Positions 11,201-21,733 of a stretch of 64,000 nucleotides of DNA are shown in pieces. The stretch covers positions 1 through 64,000 of the forward strand of contig WTXG01000087.1 of the NCBI GenBank assembly GCA_022496185.1, read 5' to 3'. Origin of the DNA: Multifurca ochricompacta (taxonomy: Eukaryota > Basidiomycota > Agaricomycetes > Russulales > Russulaceae). The stretch's first letter is position 1. Every line of letters starts with the position of its first letter. A model generated the notes under the pieces. The model worked only from the letters and a program-made list of their open reading frames with translations, made no database searches and was not told where the DNA came from. Both the position numbers and the translations under genes were made by a program.

Positions 11201-11576
11201 ACTACAGTCCCTTCCGCATTCTAGACTGTGTTTCCCCTGTGGCTTACCACTTGTCCCTGCCTTCCCACATGAAAATTCACAACGTGTTTCATATTGACCT
11301 TCTATCTCCCTATCTGGAAACTGAAGCACATGGCCCCAATTACCTCAGGCCCCCACCAGACCTTGTGAATCAGGAGGACGAATATGAGGTTGCGGCTATT
11401 CTGAATCACCGGCTTCATGGGCGCTCTAAGAGGCTTCAATTTCTGGTCAGCTGGGTGGATATCCTGCCAGTGAGAACTCCTGGGTTGATAGTTCCGACTG
11501 CCATGCCCCTGCACTAATCAAACAATACTATGCTTCTATTCCCAGGCGTCAGGGACGACGCCACCCTTAAGAGGGG
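8283..11576 (+). pseudogene. element D pol: protease, RT, RNase H, integrase, chromodomain, broken
   Basis: Domains in order: protease ALIDSGATENFINF (about 8401) with ILGYPWFAATNPQINW; RT FFFIKKKDGKLRPVQDY (9031), FTKMDICWGYNNI, MFFGLTNSPAMFQ and YMDDILI (9391); RNase H IVDTDASGYAVGATLSQ (9826) and RTDHNNLQYF; integrase zinc region near 10380 with AKCQENKPR; catalytic core VAMDLITDLPPSGHYDAV, NRDPRFTSHF and a FHPRTDGASEWM block; then the IHNVFHIDLL block and a chromodomain-like tail EYEVAAILNHRLHGRSK. Breaks include TGA at 8589-8591, 9253-9255 (KTN-stop-GLYEPN) and 10187-10189 (LSR-stop-PDT), plus frameshifts near 8800, 8935, 9460, 10130 and 11460. The YMDD and first integrase Asp are kept. 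Confidence 0.88.
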
Positions 11577-11629
11577 GTAACTACATGGTTTTCCCATCTC
11601 TCCTCCCCACACATACCTCTCTCTTTATC

Positions 11630-12751
11630 ATGGCTCGCACCAAACGTCTTACCTGCCTCTTTTCCCCCCGCAAAGGTGTTAAACCAGGACCCAGAATGAC
11701 CACCACACGCCGACCCACCAACACTCACTCTTCCACTCCACTCCCTATGCTGAGGGACCAATTTGCGGCAGCTGCTGCTGATGCTGCAAACTTGGGCGCA
11801 CTCAAGTTCCCACAAGACGCCCCTATGCTTCCAACCACACCAGTTCTTCAACTCCCCCCTCACATTTTTCCTTCACAATGTCCGACGACCCATTCAAACC
11901 CTCACCAATGCCATTTCTATAACAGCAACTGTGAATCAGAATCTAGACCCAGATATCCATAACCAAGTATTAACCATGTTACAGGAGACGCGTTCACGCT
12001 TAGAGGCTGCTGCCACTGGAGACACTCAGGCTCAGGGCGACACTGGAACTCAACAACCACCAACTCCAGATCTAGACTGCCTACCTGAAGATGCTGCTGT
12101 TGCTCGACGATCACCCATCCCCTATACCCTCCAGGCCTTCCATTCATCCGCAACCACATTCACAATACTCGCCACTACTTCCCTCATCTCATCACAGACT
12201 CACATGGTTATCAAAGGATTGCCCGCTATGTTGCCTACAACTTCCGACAAGATGAGCCCACAGTTGTCTGCACCATGGGGGCTGATGAGCCCATCTTCCG
12301 TTTCCCTCTCTATGCACGACCCCATGCTCGACACCCAGGGTTCCCCAATCCTATTCTTACACTTTTTCAACAACGACTCTTTGACCCAGACATGGAGTTC
12401 ACACCAATTGTTAGTCATGCCTTAGACGAACTTCAGGATCCAGGTGCTTGGGCAGAAGTGGCCCACTTCCGCTATGCCACTCGACGACTGGATGGTGCCC
12501 TTAGAGAACTGGCCCACTGGAGACGACAGGTCAGTTGAGCTCATCAAGACATCCAGGAAATGGTCCATGCCATGTCCAGGGCTGATGTTTACTACCGCCT
12601 CTTCCCCTATTTAACCTATGTCTACGCGCCCACCTGGGATACAATCCCCACCTCTGCAGAAGCCATGACCTTTGCCCCCACTCCTGAACTCCGTGCAATC
12701 CTCCAAGCAGGTGGAGTTGGTAGTACACATCGCCCCCACTCCCGTCAATGA
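11630..12751 (+). pseudogene. element D third ORF downstream of pol, broken
   Basis: Sequence between the chromodomain and the 3' LTR that is coding in character. A start at 11630 (MARTKRLTCLF) is followed by Thr/Pro-rich sequence. After a frame break, the block HYFPHLITDSHGYQRIARYV (about 12167-12226), VVCTMGADEPIFRFPLY, then LDELQDPGAWAEVAHFRYAT runs to TGA at 12538. More follows at 12560-12751 (SRADVYYRLFPYLTYVY). The first block aligns by eye with element A's third ORF (SLMYFPLEITMADGTKAIAKYI and GCMKKNGPVYGAPVY). The element A copy has zinc knuckles at its end, and I see none here. Function unknown; shared position and sequence suggest a real accessory protein of this gypsy lineage. Confidence 0.7.
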
Positions 12752-12831
12752 CTTACCCTACCTCCTTACATGGTTACATTCACAGTCGGTCATTGAGCTT
12801 GGGGGCAAGCTGACCCATACAAGGGGGGTGA

Positions 12832-13352
12832 TGTGACGAATCTGGATTGACAAGGTGACATGACATGCTGATGAAGAGACGGACTTAGTTCTGAAACAAT
12901 TATCCATGCTTACTCATTGAGGGCCCAACCCCTCCTTATTCTCCATAGTTCTAGCATAGTCTACTGCGCAACCATTAGACATTATCTCATAGTACTAGAA
13001 GCTTCTACTCTACTATGACATAGCTAAGACTACTTGTATTTAAAGAGCAGTAGGATAGAGAGGACAGACCTAAGTCTGTTCTCTTGTGTTCAATCCAAGG
13101 TGCCTTGACTTCACTTGAATCCCTACAGTAAGAACCCCACTTGAGCTCTCCAAGACGCGACTTGGAGAGTCTTCGATCCCCTTGAACTTGTTGCAGGACT
13201 GAGTGTCTCTGCCGTCGACTTCGCCTCTCGCGCACGCGCCCTCTGACCTTGTTGTGGGCTTGAGCTAGACTTGATCTTCTGTGACCTTGAATCTTGACTG
13301 AACTTGCTTCCTCTTGTTCGACCTCGACACAGTGCCGCACCTAACTGTGACA
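12832..13352 (+). repeat. 3' LTR of element D
   Basis: 521-bp copy of 6151-6671 differing at five positions (for example TG/CG at the start and CA/CG near 13210-13235), all CpG-type. It ends AACTGTGACA and is followed by the TCACC duplication at 13353-13357, where element A's RT resumes. Confidence 0.95.
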
Positions 13353-16013
13353 TCACCCTTCTTCTTCATCAGAAAGAAGGATGGCAAGCTGCGACCGGTT
13401 CAGGATTACCGGCGAATTAACACATACACCGTGAAAAATGCCTACCCCCTGCCGCTCATCTCTGAACTCATTGACACTATGAGGGATAAGTCCCTCTTCT
13501 CTAAGATGGACATGCGATGGGGCTATAACAACGTTAGAATCAAGGAAGGTGACCAGTGCAAGGCGGCGTTCAAGACAAATCAAGGGTTGTTTGAACCCAA
13601 TGTTATGTTCTTTGGTCTCACGAATTCGCCGGCGACATTCCAGTCTATGATGAACCACATCTTCCGCGATCTTATTCTCACGGGAGAAGTAGTGGTCTAT
13701 ATGGATGACATCCTAGTAGCCACCTTAGATGACTTGGATCACCACCGAAGTTGCGTACATCAGGTGTTGGATATACTGCATGAACATGACCTCTATCTCA
13801 AGCCTGCCAAATGCTCCTTCGAACAGTGGAGCGTTGAGTACCTAGGGGTCATCCTGGAAGGAGGACAAGTGTGCATGGATCCCATTAAAGTACAGGGAAT
13901 CTGGGAGTGGCCCGTGCCGACCTGTGTCAAGGATGTCCGATCGTTCATTGGATTCTGTAACTTTTACCGGCGATTTGTCAGGGGGTTTTCAGGAATAGCA
14001 CGACCACTGAACGACCTGCTGAAAAAGGACGTACCATGGCATTGGGATGCCGCACAACAGCAGGTGTTCGAACAGATTAGGGATCTCATTGGCTCAGAAC
14101 CAGTACTTATCCAACCAGATCTAGGCCACCCCTTTGAAGTAGAAGTGGACGCCTCACACTTTGTGAATGGGGCAGTGTTATACCAGAGAGATGCCACACA
14201 AGTACTTCACCCAGTGGCATACTACTCCGAAACCTTCTCCCCCGCTGAAAGAAACTACGATATCTGGGATAGGGAGCTTTTAGCCATAGTCAAGGTGTTG
14301 CGACACTGGCGACCCTACCTGGCAGGAACCCCTCATAAGACCGTCATCCACACTGATCATTCCAACCTCCTATACTGGAAAGAACCCCACAAGATCAGCT
14401 GGCGTGTGGCACAAGAAGTCTTGGAATTAGAAGAATATAACTTCATGCTGAAACACATTGCTGGGAGTCAGAACGCCAGAGCAGATGCATTATCATGCAG
14501 ACCAGACATGCATACAGGGGAGGACGACAATAACAACATCACTGTCCTCCCAGAAGAGGTATTTGCCAAGACGGCCGTCGTCAGTCTCCATGACATGGAC
14601 CTTTGGGCACAAGTTTCCCAAAATATGAACCAAGACCTGTGCCGTTCATGGGCCGACGCTCACAATTTGAAGGAAATCAGCGGTCTTTGGTGGAAAGATG
14701 GGGATCGACTTGTTGTCACTGGTGGTGACAACATTAAGAGGGGGGTGATCCATTTTCATCACGACCTTCCCTCTGCTGGCCACCCAGGCATTGCCAACAC
14801 CTATGCCCTGGCCAAAAGAGACTATTGGTGGCCCAATATGAAAAAGGACATCGAGAGCTACGTATGAGGATGTGCATCATGCCAAGCAAACAAGGTGAAT
14901 ACGCACCCAAAAATCCCACCAATGCTCCCCATCACTCCAAGCACATCGACTCCTTTCCAGACCATCGCCATGGGCTTCATTGTCAAGCTGCCCAAATCAC
15001 AAGGCTTTGACACTATTCTTACAATCACAGACCATGATTGCTCCAAAGCGGCCCTCTTCATTCCCTGCAACGAAACTATCACAGCTGAAGGAGTGGCAAA
15101 ACTATACCTGAACCATGTATACCGTCACTATGGACTCCCTAAAAAGATCATCTCTGACCGAGATACCCGTTTCACATCGGCGTTTGCGAGAGCCTTATGC
15201 AAGACGCTGGACATCACGCAGAACATCTCGACGGCATACCATCCACAGACAGACGGACAGTCTGAGCGGACGAACCAATGGTTGGAACAGTATCTCCAGT
15301 TTTGGTGCAACGGCAGGCAAGACGACTGGGCAGAATGGCTGTCGACGGCAGAATTCGCTCACAATTCATGGCCTAATGGAATGACGAAATCCACCCCCTT
15401 CTCCCTTATCATGGGCTGGACTCCACGCACCACATGGACAGATAAGCCTATCAATGTCCTGTCAGTAACCGAACGGATTGGCCAATGGGAAGAGCTGCGG
15501 CAATCGGCCAATGAAAATCTGGTAAAGGCGCAACAGCTTCTGGCAGCACAGCCAAGCACGTTCACACCTTATCAGACCAATGACTGGGTATGGCTCGAGG
15601 GTAGGAACATTCACACATCACACCCCTCGGCCAAATTAGCGCCCCGACATCACGGACCCTTCCAGATCACGAGGAAGCTGTCAGACGTATCTTATGAATT
15701 GCAGTTGCCGCCGAAATGGAAGATCCATCCCGTCTTCCATGCCAAGCTTCTGACCCCATACAAGGAAACCTCCATTCATGGGGAGAACTTCCCAAGACCC
15801 CCACCTGACCTTATCGATGGAGAAGAGGAGTGGGAAGTAGAACACGTTCTAGACTCGAAGCGACAGGGCCGAGGGCGCAAACTGTATTACCTGATCAAGT
15901 GGAAGGGTTTCCCAGACTCTGACAACTCATGGGAACCAGCCGGGGATATCTCCACCCCGGACCTGATCGCGGAGTTCCATTTACGACACCCCCAAGTGCC
16001 CAAAAACAGTTAA
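13353..16013 (+). pseudogene. element A pol, RT to chromodomain
   Basis: Main part of element A's polyprotein. RT: SPFFFIRKKDGKLRPVQDY, FSKMDMRWGYNNV, MFFGLTNSPATFQ and active site VVYMDDILVA (about 13696). RNase H: EVEVDASHFVNGAVL and HTDHSNLLYW. Integrase zinc region: HFHHDLPSAGHPG, with GCASCQANK after the in-frame TGA at 14865-14867. Core: ISDRDTRFTSAF and YHPQTDGQSERTNQWLEQ. Chromodomain: EWEVEHVLDSKRQGRGRKLY then IKWKGFPDSDNSWEP, which in relatives steers insertion to marked chromatin. Two defects: the TGA (fits CGA to TGA, Arg) and AMGFIVKLP near 14970, where relatives and element D have AMDLI/AMDFI. The first catalytic Asp of the integrase is therefore Gly. Otherwise the frame is open from 13353 to 16013. 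Confidence 0.93.
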
Positions 16014-16083
16014 AAGGAAGACAGACTCCAGACTTTTTCCCCAGAACAACGCTTCACCAGCAACGTCCTAACCACATTTTAAC

Positions 16084-17884
16084 ATGTCTTCCTCCTTCAT
16101 CGCTGCCTCTGCCACCATTGATGCCTTCACTGCCACTACTGTGGTTGTGGAAGCCTTCCCTTCCGCTCACCCCTCCACTCGTCCCTCCTCTCCCATCGAC
16201 TATGAAGCTGCAGAAGAACGCGTTAAGAACCAATCACCCAACCCCAACGACGACTTTGAACACTGCGAGGAGCCGCACCCCAACGATCTGGTAGGCATGG
16301 AGATGGACGACGATGTCCCCGAGTTCCCGTTCTTCGCCAATAACCCGAACTCGTTGATGTACTTCCCGCTTGAGATCACCATGGCGGATGGCACCAAGGC
16401 GATAGCTAAGTACATCTTTTATACCAATGGAGGGATGGATGTCGCAGGATGCATGAAGAAGAATGGTCCCGTTTATGGGGCCCCGGTCTATTTGGAAGAG
16501 CGCTATACAGGACAACTGCATCACACAATGAGCGATGAGCAGCTAGGGCATTTGGCCGTGGAAGATTCCCGCGCCTTTGCGATCGACAAAGTACTGAACG
16601 ACATGCGTCTCCCGCGCCTCAAAGCCGAGGTAATGAGGCTGCAGAAGAACCTGACACTGCGTACGACACTCAATAAACAGTACAAGGAACACACGAAGAT
16701 GATGACGAGATTGACCAGTGGGATGTTCCAGGTCGAGCAGGAGTTGGTAGAGATCCGAAAAAGGCTGGAAACAGGGGATGCGTACCAGACCATCGCTGAG
16801 AGGTATGCTGACACATACGTGCGACCTCTCCCTCCACAATCATTAGGGGCTGCACCAATGTTACACCCGGTGCAGGGTGTTCCACACAACTTGTGTGACA
16901 GTGTTCGTTCGTGATCAGGTAAGAGATCAATAAGACCTCTTGGAGTTATACGGGAGGAGTCAAAGTCAGAGAGGCTGTACTCTAAGACAATGTTAAGCAG
17001 GAAGCACCAGAAGTGCTGAGACGACTGAGTCAAGGTTTCCAAAGGGATGTCCAGAAGACAAGCACCGATGTATTCAATAAGTCGAGTCTGAGGTCTACAG
17101 AGTAGCTACAGCGGACTTATATACGTAATTCAGTGGGCGTCTACAAGATAAGATATCGGAGTCAGGTGGGCCCAAATATACGGAAGCGGAGGGCGTAAAG
17201 CTTGGCTTCTGATAGGGTATTAAGTAAGTGTCCGGTCGTAATGATAACGAGATAAGAGATAGAGAGATAAGAGTCAAGCATAAGCAAACAACAAGTCAAC
17301 AAGTACAACCAGGGTCACGGGGATGGACAAAGAGCATGTGATGGATCCCAGGATGGAGACGTAATCAGAAAGTGCAAGGTGGGCGGTAAAGAAGGGTCAT
17401 CATTGGGAAGAGTGAAGAAAACGGGGGCGGACGGCAGGGATTGTAACAACCAAGGTTGTTGCCCAATCGGTTTGAGATGCCGCGGATGCACAAGAATCCC
17501 CGCGGAGAAACATGTTGGCGGTGTGATAGTAAGTACCACATCAGCTGGAACTGTCCCCTCAACCACAAATGGTGTCGCCACTGCCGCAGCAACCTGCACT
17601 GGAGCCGGTTCTGTATTTTCCGCCGTGTAGGCGTTCCCCCGACGATCATCAATCCATCCAGCTGGTGCGGCAAGTGCCTGCGTCACAACGCGGGGCATCG
17701 CGAGTTGGACTGCCCCATCCACGACCTCTGTCACTCGTGTGGACAGCGTGGCCCCTACGGTTTCCTCCGCACACATAGGTGTCCCCAGGATGAGGACAAG
17801 GAAAATTACACCATGGACGATCGTAATGTAGCCGATGATTACTTGGACCTGGTGCAGGATGATGATGGTACGAGTCGTTTCTAG
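16084..17884 (+). pseudogene. element A third ORF with zinc-knuckle array, interrupted by a solo LTR
   Basis: ORF downstream of the chromodomain, starting ATG 16084 (71 bp after pol stops). It is interrupted at 16859-17448 by an inverted solo LTR and resumes at 17454. If the LTR and one copy of its ACCAA duplication are ignored, the frame is continuous and ends at TAG 17882-17884, about 401 codons. N-terminal part: Ser/Thr/Pro-rich, then acidic. Middle: YFPLEITMADGTKAIAKYI, shared with element D, then a helical, probably coiled-coil stretch (AEVMRLQKNL to QVEQELVEIRKRLE). C-terminal part: CWRCDSKYHISWNC and CRHCRSNLHWSRFC, both exact CX2CX4HX4C knuckles, then CGKCLRHNAGHRELDC and a fourth Cys/His cluster. 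This resembles a second nucleocapsid-like protein. The role is not known to me. Confidence 0.8.
16859..17448 (-). mobile_element. inverted solo LTR related to element A
   Basis: 590-bp LTR in reverse orientation, beginning TGTTACACCCGG and ending GGGATTGTAACA on the plus strand, flanked by ACCAA (16854-16858 and 17449-17453). Its reverse complement aligns along its length with the A LTRs, including TATATAAG (17112-17122 region) and the AAGTCGAGTCTG stretch near 17081. It is clearly more diverged from them than they are from each other, so it is a related subfamily. Confidence 0.93.
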
Positions 17885-17915
17885 CTGGGTCAGCTAGAGC
17901 CAGAAGAGGGGGTGA

Positions 17916-18505
17916 TGTTACGACCCCTGCCTAGCAACCTGCTTTTCTTCACGATCCCCAGTGACGACCCTACCCGTCCCCCTACTTTACATTTCCTGAT
18001 CACGTCCCCTTCGTGGGACCCATCACATGCCTTGCTTCCCTCCCCGTGACTGACTTTGTCTTTGTTTATGTCGCTTTGTCTATGATTGGCTCCTTATCCG
18101 TTATCTCTTATCTCTTATTGTTACGACCGGACACTTACTTAATTCCCTATCAGAAGCCAGGCTTTACGCCCTCCGCTTTCGTATATTCGGGCCCACATGA
18201 CTCCGTGTTATCTTATCATTAGATGCTCATTCGATTACGTATATAAGTCTGCTGTAACTACAATGTAGACCTCAGACTCGACTTATTGAATACATCGGTG
18301 TTTGTCTTCTGGACTCCCCTTTGAAACCTCTGACTCAATCATCTCAGTGCTTTCGGCACTTCCCACTCAACATCGTCACTAGGGAACAGCCCCTTTGACT
18401 TTGACTCATCCATTCGAACTCCAAGAGGTCCTATTGACCCCTTATCTAAACAACGTACAAAGCTGTCACACAAGTCATGCGGAACATCTCGCACTGGATG
18501 TAACA
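17916..18505 (+). repeat. 3' LTR of gypsy element A
   Basis: 590-bp copy of 1405-1990, preceded by the purine-rich tract and followed by the TCAGG duplication. See the 5' LTR for the differences. Confidence 0.95.
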
Positions 18506-20976
18506 TCAGGATTTACTTGAGGAGGTTCCACTTCCTCCTGTTCCTCAACCTCGGCATCCTTGTCTTCAGGAGCCTGAGGAACTGTTGCTATTGCTGGTTG
18601 AGGCTGGACAGGCCTCTCTACTTCAAAGACAAAAGGCGTAACTTTTTCCTTTTGCTTTCCCTTGCTGTCCTTGGCAAGGTTGGAAGGGAAGGATCCTTCA
18701 TCAAATGTCACATCTCTTGACAATACGAAGGATCGAGTATGCATATCCCAAAGAAGATATCCTTTAGAGTGGGGTGCATACCTGACAAAGACTGTTTCCC
18801 TGGCTTTATGATCCAGTTTATGTCTTTTATCCTCTGGGACAGTGTAGTAGGCTAAGCAGCCAAAAATTTTAAAGTATGAGACATCTGGAATGTCCCCATC
18901 CAGAAGCTCAAGCGGTGTCCTCCACTTATTAGAGCAGATAGGCGTTCTATTATATATGTGACAGGCTGTTCGCACTGCACATTCCCAGAAACCAAGGGAA
19001 AGACCAGCATGATGCAGCATACTGGTGGCCTTTTCCATGATGGTTCTGTTGAACCTTTCAGCCCTTCCGTTCTGTTGTGGGGAATATGGCATTGTCAATT
19101 TATGCTCTATGCCAGCCTGCTCAAGTATTGACTTCAGCTCCCTATTGACAAATTCACCACCTCGGTCTGTGTGTAAGGTCTTTATTTTCTTGTCTGTTTT
19201 ATTTTCCAAGAATGCCTTAATATTACAGAAGACCAATGTAAAATCACTTTTTGCTTTCATAGCAACAACTAAAGCTGTCCTGCTAAAGTCGTCTATGAAA
19301 GTGGCGAAGTATAGGTTCCCTTGAATTGAAGTACATTGTAAAGGACCAACTAGGTCACTATGAATGACTTCCAAGGGTGCTGAAGCTCTCTTTTGAGAGG
19401 GAGGGAATGGAAGACGGTGTGATTTTCCCATTTCACAGCCATAACACGGCTTGTCTTCCACTTGGCTTTTATCAATACTAAGGCCTTTTACAGCCTTAGG
19501 AGCATGTCTTTTGAGGGCCTCTTTTGACATATGACCCATGCGCAAATGCCAGGTATCAAGGCTACTTGATGCAGATTTGTGGGAAGCAGTATTTAGATTC
19601 TGCATAGTTTTCCCAAAGACCCAATAGAGTCCCATAGCCTTGACACCCTCTGCTATAATTGCATTATTGTACTTTATTTTGACCTCAGATGGAGAGAACT
19701 CCACTGAACCACCTTTGTCTGTGATGCAGCTTGTTGACAGTATTCTTTCACTGCCAGGCATATAAAAGACATTGTTTAACTCTAACTCATAATTGTTTCG
19801 AGTTCTGAGTATGACTTTGCCTGTTCCTTCAACTTGGACTATGGAACTGTCACCAATTGTCACCTGATGTCCCTTGTGTGGGAAATACTCAGAGAAATCA
19901 TCTAAGTATGGTGTAAAATGTGTGGTGGCTCCGCTGTCCATCATCCAAGGATTGCTGCCATCATCGACTTCTTGCGTGTGTTCGGTTAAAACATAAAGTG
20001 AAATGCGAGGTGTCTCATGCACCTCCTGTATTCTGCCACTACCATTAACTATGGTAGCTACTTGTGTGGAGTTTGTTTGTACACTGGGGCCTTGCCCCTT
20101 CCTCTTGTTGCCCTTTTTGCCTGCATCAGCATTGGCTCTGTCCTGTTTCCTTTGCTGACATTCATTAGCCTTGTGGCCCAGCTTCTGACAATAGAAGCAG
20201 GTGACATCATTGGACGATGATGCACCTGCAGGTTGTGGCGTGAAAGATACTTGTTTTTTGTTTTTGTTTTTGTTGACATGGGCTGCCTTGTTAAGGGCAG
20301 CCCCAACACCACTTCCTGCGGGGCCGGCTAGTCGGCTTTCCTCATTTAGGAACCTTTGTACAAGGTCCTGAGGGGAAAGGCGGTCAGGAGGACCTGATGC
20401 CAGGATTGAGCCAGCAATGGCTGAGTAGGATGGAGGTAGGGATTGGAGCAATATAAAGCTCATCTGGAGATCAGAGATCTCCATCCCATTCTCTTTGAGA
20501 GTGCTCCTCACATCCAACACACACTGCAACTGGGGTCTGAATGGCTTTCCTTCTTCCAAGCGGAAGGAGGATACAGAACACCACAAGTTGTAGGTGGCCA
20601 TGCTACCTACTGAGCCATAGAGCGATTCCAAACGCTCATACTTGGCATTGACAGAAGGATAAGTTCTGTCAGAGGCAATTTGGGAGTATGTTTCTGGTGA
20701 TGTTACCATCACCAGAACTCCCATGAGGACTTCCTCCACCCTGTTCCATTCTAGGTACATGGGCTCCAACCAAAGTGCAAAGCGTTTGGCATACTCGTCA
20801 TCCTTCTCTCCATCCTCTGGCTTAGGAGGATTCAGGAACTCAGGGGCATCATGCGTGATGTGCCTCTTCATCCCATTGATCCTCAGCAGGGCAGTGAAAG
20901 ACACCAACCACTGCTGCCAGTTGGAGCCATCAAGTTTGTCGAACTTGAAAGTAGGGGGGAAGACGATGGAAGACAT
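18506..20976 (-). CDS. copia element X gag-protease-integrase (5' half of the polyprotein)
   Basis: Open frame of about 830 codons from ATG 20976, cut at its 3' end by gypsy element A (the last codons run into the LTR to a stop at 18475). Gag with the UBN2-like start SSIVFPPTFKFDKLDGSNW; zinc knuckle CFYCQKLGHKANEC; protease WMMDSGATTHFTPYLDDF; pre-integrase zinc domain WHLRMGHMSKEALKRHAPKA with CYGCEMGKSHRLPFP; integrase core LEVIHSDLVGPLQ, FIDDFSRTALVV, LHTDRGGEFVN and QQNGRAERFNRTIMEKA, so all three catalytic acids are present. The RT half lies at 1-1404. This is the only undamaged long retrotransposon frame in the window, so X was probably intact when A inserted. Confidence 0.93.
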
Positions 20977-21220
20977 TTGAGATGATTTTTAAAAAAGGTT
21001 GATCCTGGTTCCAAGGAGCAGTTAGAACCAGTTGTCCAGGTCTCATTTAAGAGGGCCCATCCATTCTGTGGCACTATGCTTCAGAACTTAAGAAAGTCCT
21101 GCCTCTGATGTGCGACTTCTAAGTAGTATAGTAGGCTATCTAGCGCCATCTACAACAAGTCCTAAGCCCACATCAGGGGGACATTGTGTAAATAGATGGG
21201 GAGTCATGTCATGGAGGAGC

Positions 21221-21728
21221 TGTTGACACAGGACATGTCTGGAGATGCTTCAGGCATCTAAGGTTCGCTTCAGCTGTAGATTAGATTAGATTAGATTTCG
21301 GAGTATCGGACTTTTTATGTTATCTTTATTACACTTCTTTCTTTGTTTACTCAGCTGATTAGTGATGGACTTAGTAATGCACAGTAAGCATGTGATATCT
21401 CTTTGGCCAATGGCCTTTATCCCTCTCTGTTTATTGTCCGGCACTTGTGGACTTATTCCCAGTGCGCACAGACCATTTCCCCTGGCCCCTATGGGTATAT
21501 AAGGGTGTCTGTTTCGTCTCTTCCACTTCAGAGTTTCTTCAACCTCTGAAGTGTAAGTCTTACTATACTTTCTACTTTCCTTTGACTAACGTCTCTTGTA
21601 GATACTTGTCTTTCTAGGTCAGTAGTATAGTTAATATAGAGTTTCTTCAACCTCTGAAGTATACTTGTCTTTCTAGCCTCACCGCTACTAACCACAGTCA
21701 GTATAACCAGCAGCATGATTGTTTGACA
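21221..21728 (+). mobile_element. solo copia LTR in the leader of element X
   Basis: 508 bp, TGTTGACACAGG...GTTTGACA, flanked by GGAGC (21216-21220 and 21729-21733). It lies between the gag start and the 5' LTR of X, in the opposite orientation to X. TATATAA at 21496-21502 and the CACTTCAGAG stem start at 21524 keep the 28-nt spacing seen in the copy at 2950. Joining the flanks gives the same leader sequence as element Y near 29415-29440. Confidence 0.94.
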
Positions 21729-21733
21729 GGAGC

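Larger units (their letters stand above)
6151..13352 (+). mobile_element. Ty3/gypsy chromodomain retrotransposon D, complete but coding-dead
   Basis: 7202-bp LTR element with 521-bp LTRs (6151-6671 and 12832-13352) and the perfect duplication TCACC (6146-6150 and 13353-13357), inserted in the RT of element A. Internal order: self-primer site 6674-6684, gag, protease, RT, RNase H, integrase, chromodomain, third ORF and a polypurine tract (AAGGGGGGTGA) just before 12832. The LTRs differ at only five positions, all CpG-type. The coding region nevertheless has many frameshifts and TGA stops, so it was probably moved by proteins from another copy, or decayed fast. Confidence 0.95.
1405..18505 (+). 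mobile_element. Ty3/gypsy chromodomain retrotransposon A (17.1-kb composite)
   Basis: A Ty3/gypsy (chromovirus-type) LTR retrotransposon inserted in copia element X. It is flanked by a perfect 5-bp duplication, TCAGG, at 1400-1404 and 18506-18510. Order: 5' LTR 1405-1990, self-primer site 1993-2003, gag from 2010, protease and RT from about 4076, RNase H, integrase and chromodomain to 16013, a third ORF 16084-17884, a purine-rich tract (AGAAGAGGGGGTGA) ending at 17915, and 3' LTR 17916-18505. Its own length is about 7.5 kb. The rest is later insertions at 2950-3452, 4808-6101, 6151-13352 and 16859-17448, each with its own target duplication. Several stops, frameshifts and a changed integrase catalytic residue show it is no longer autonomous. 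Confidence 0.93.

Noticed and set aside
2685..14867. Recoding of TGA as a sense codon
   Set aside because: The TGA codons are sporadic and match the CpG decay seen in the LTRs. Host genes here end normally at TGA.
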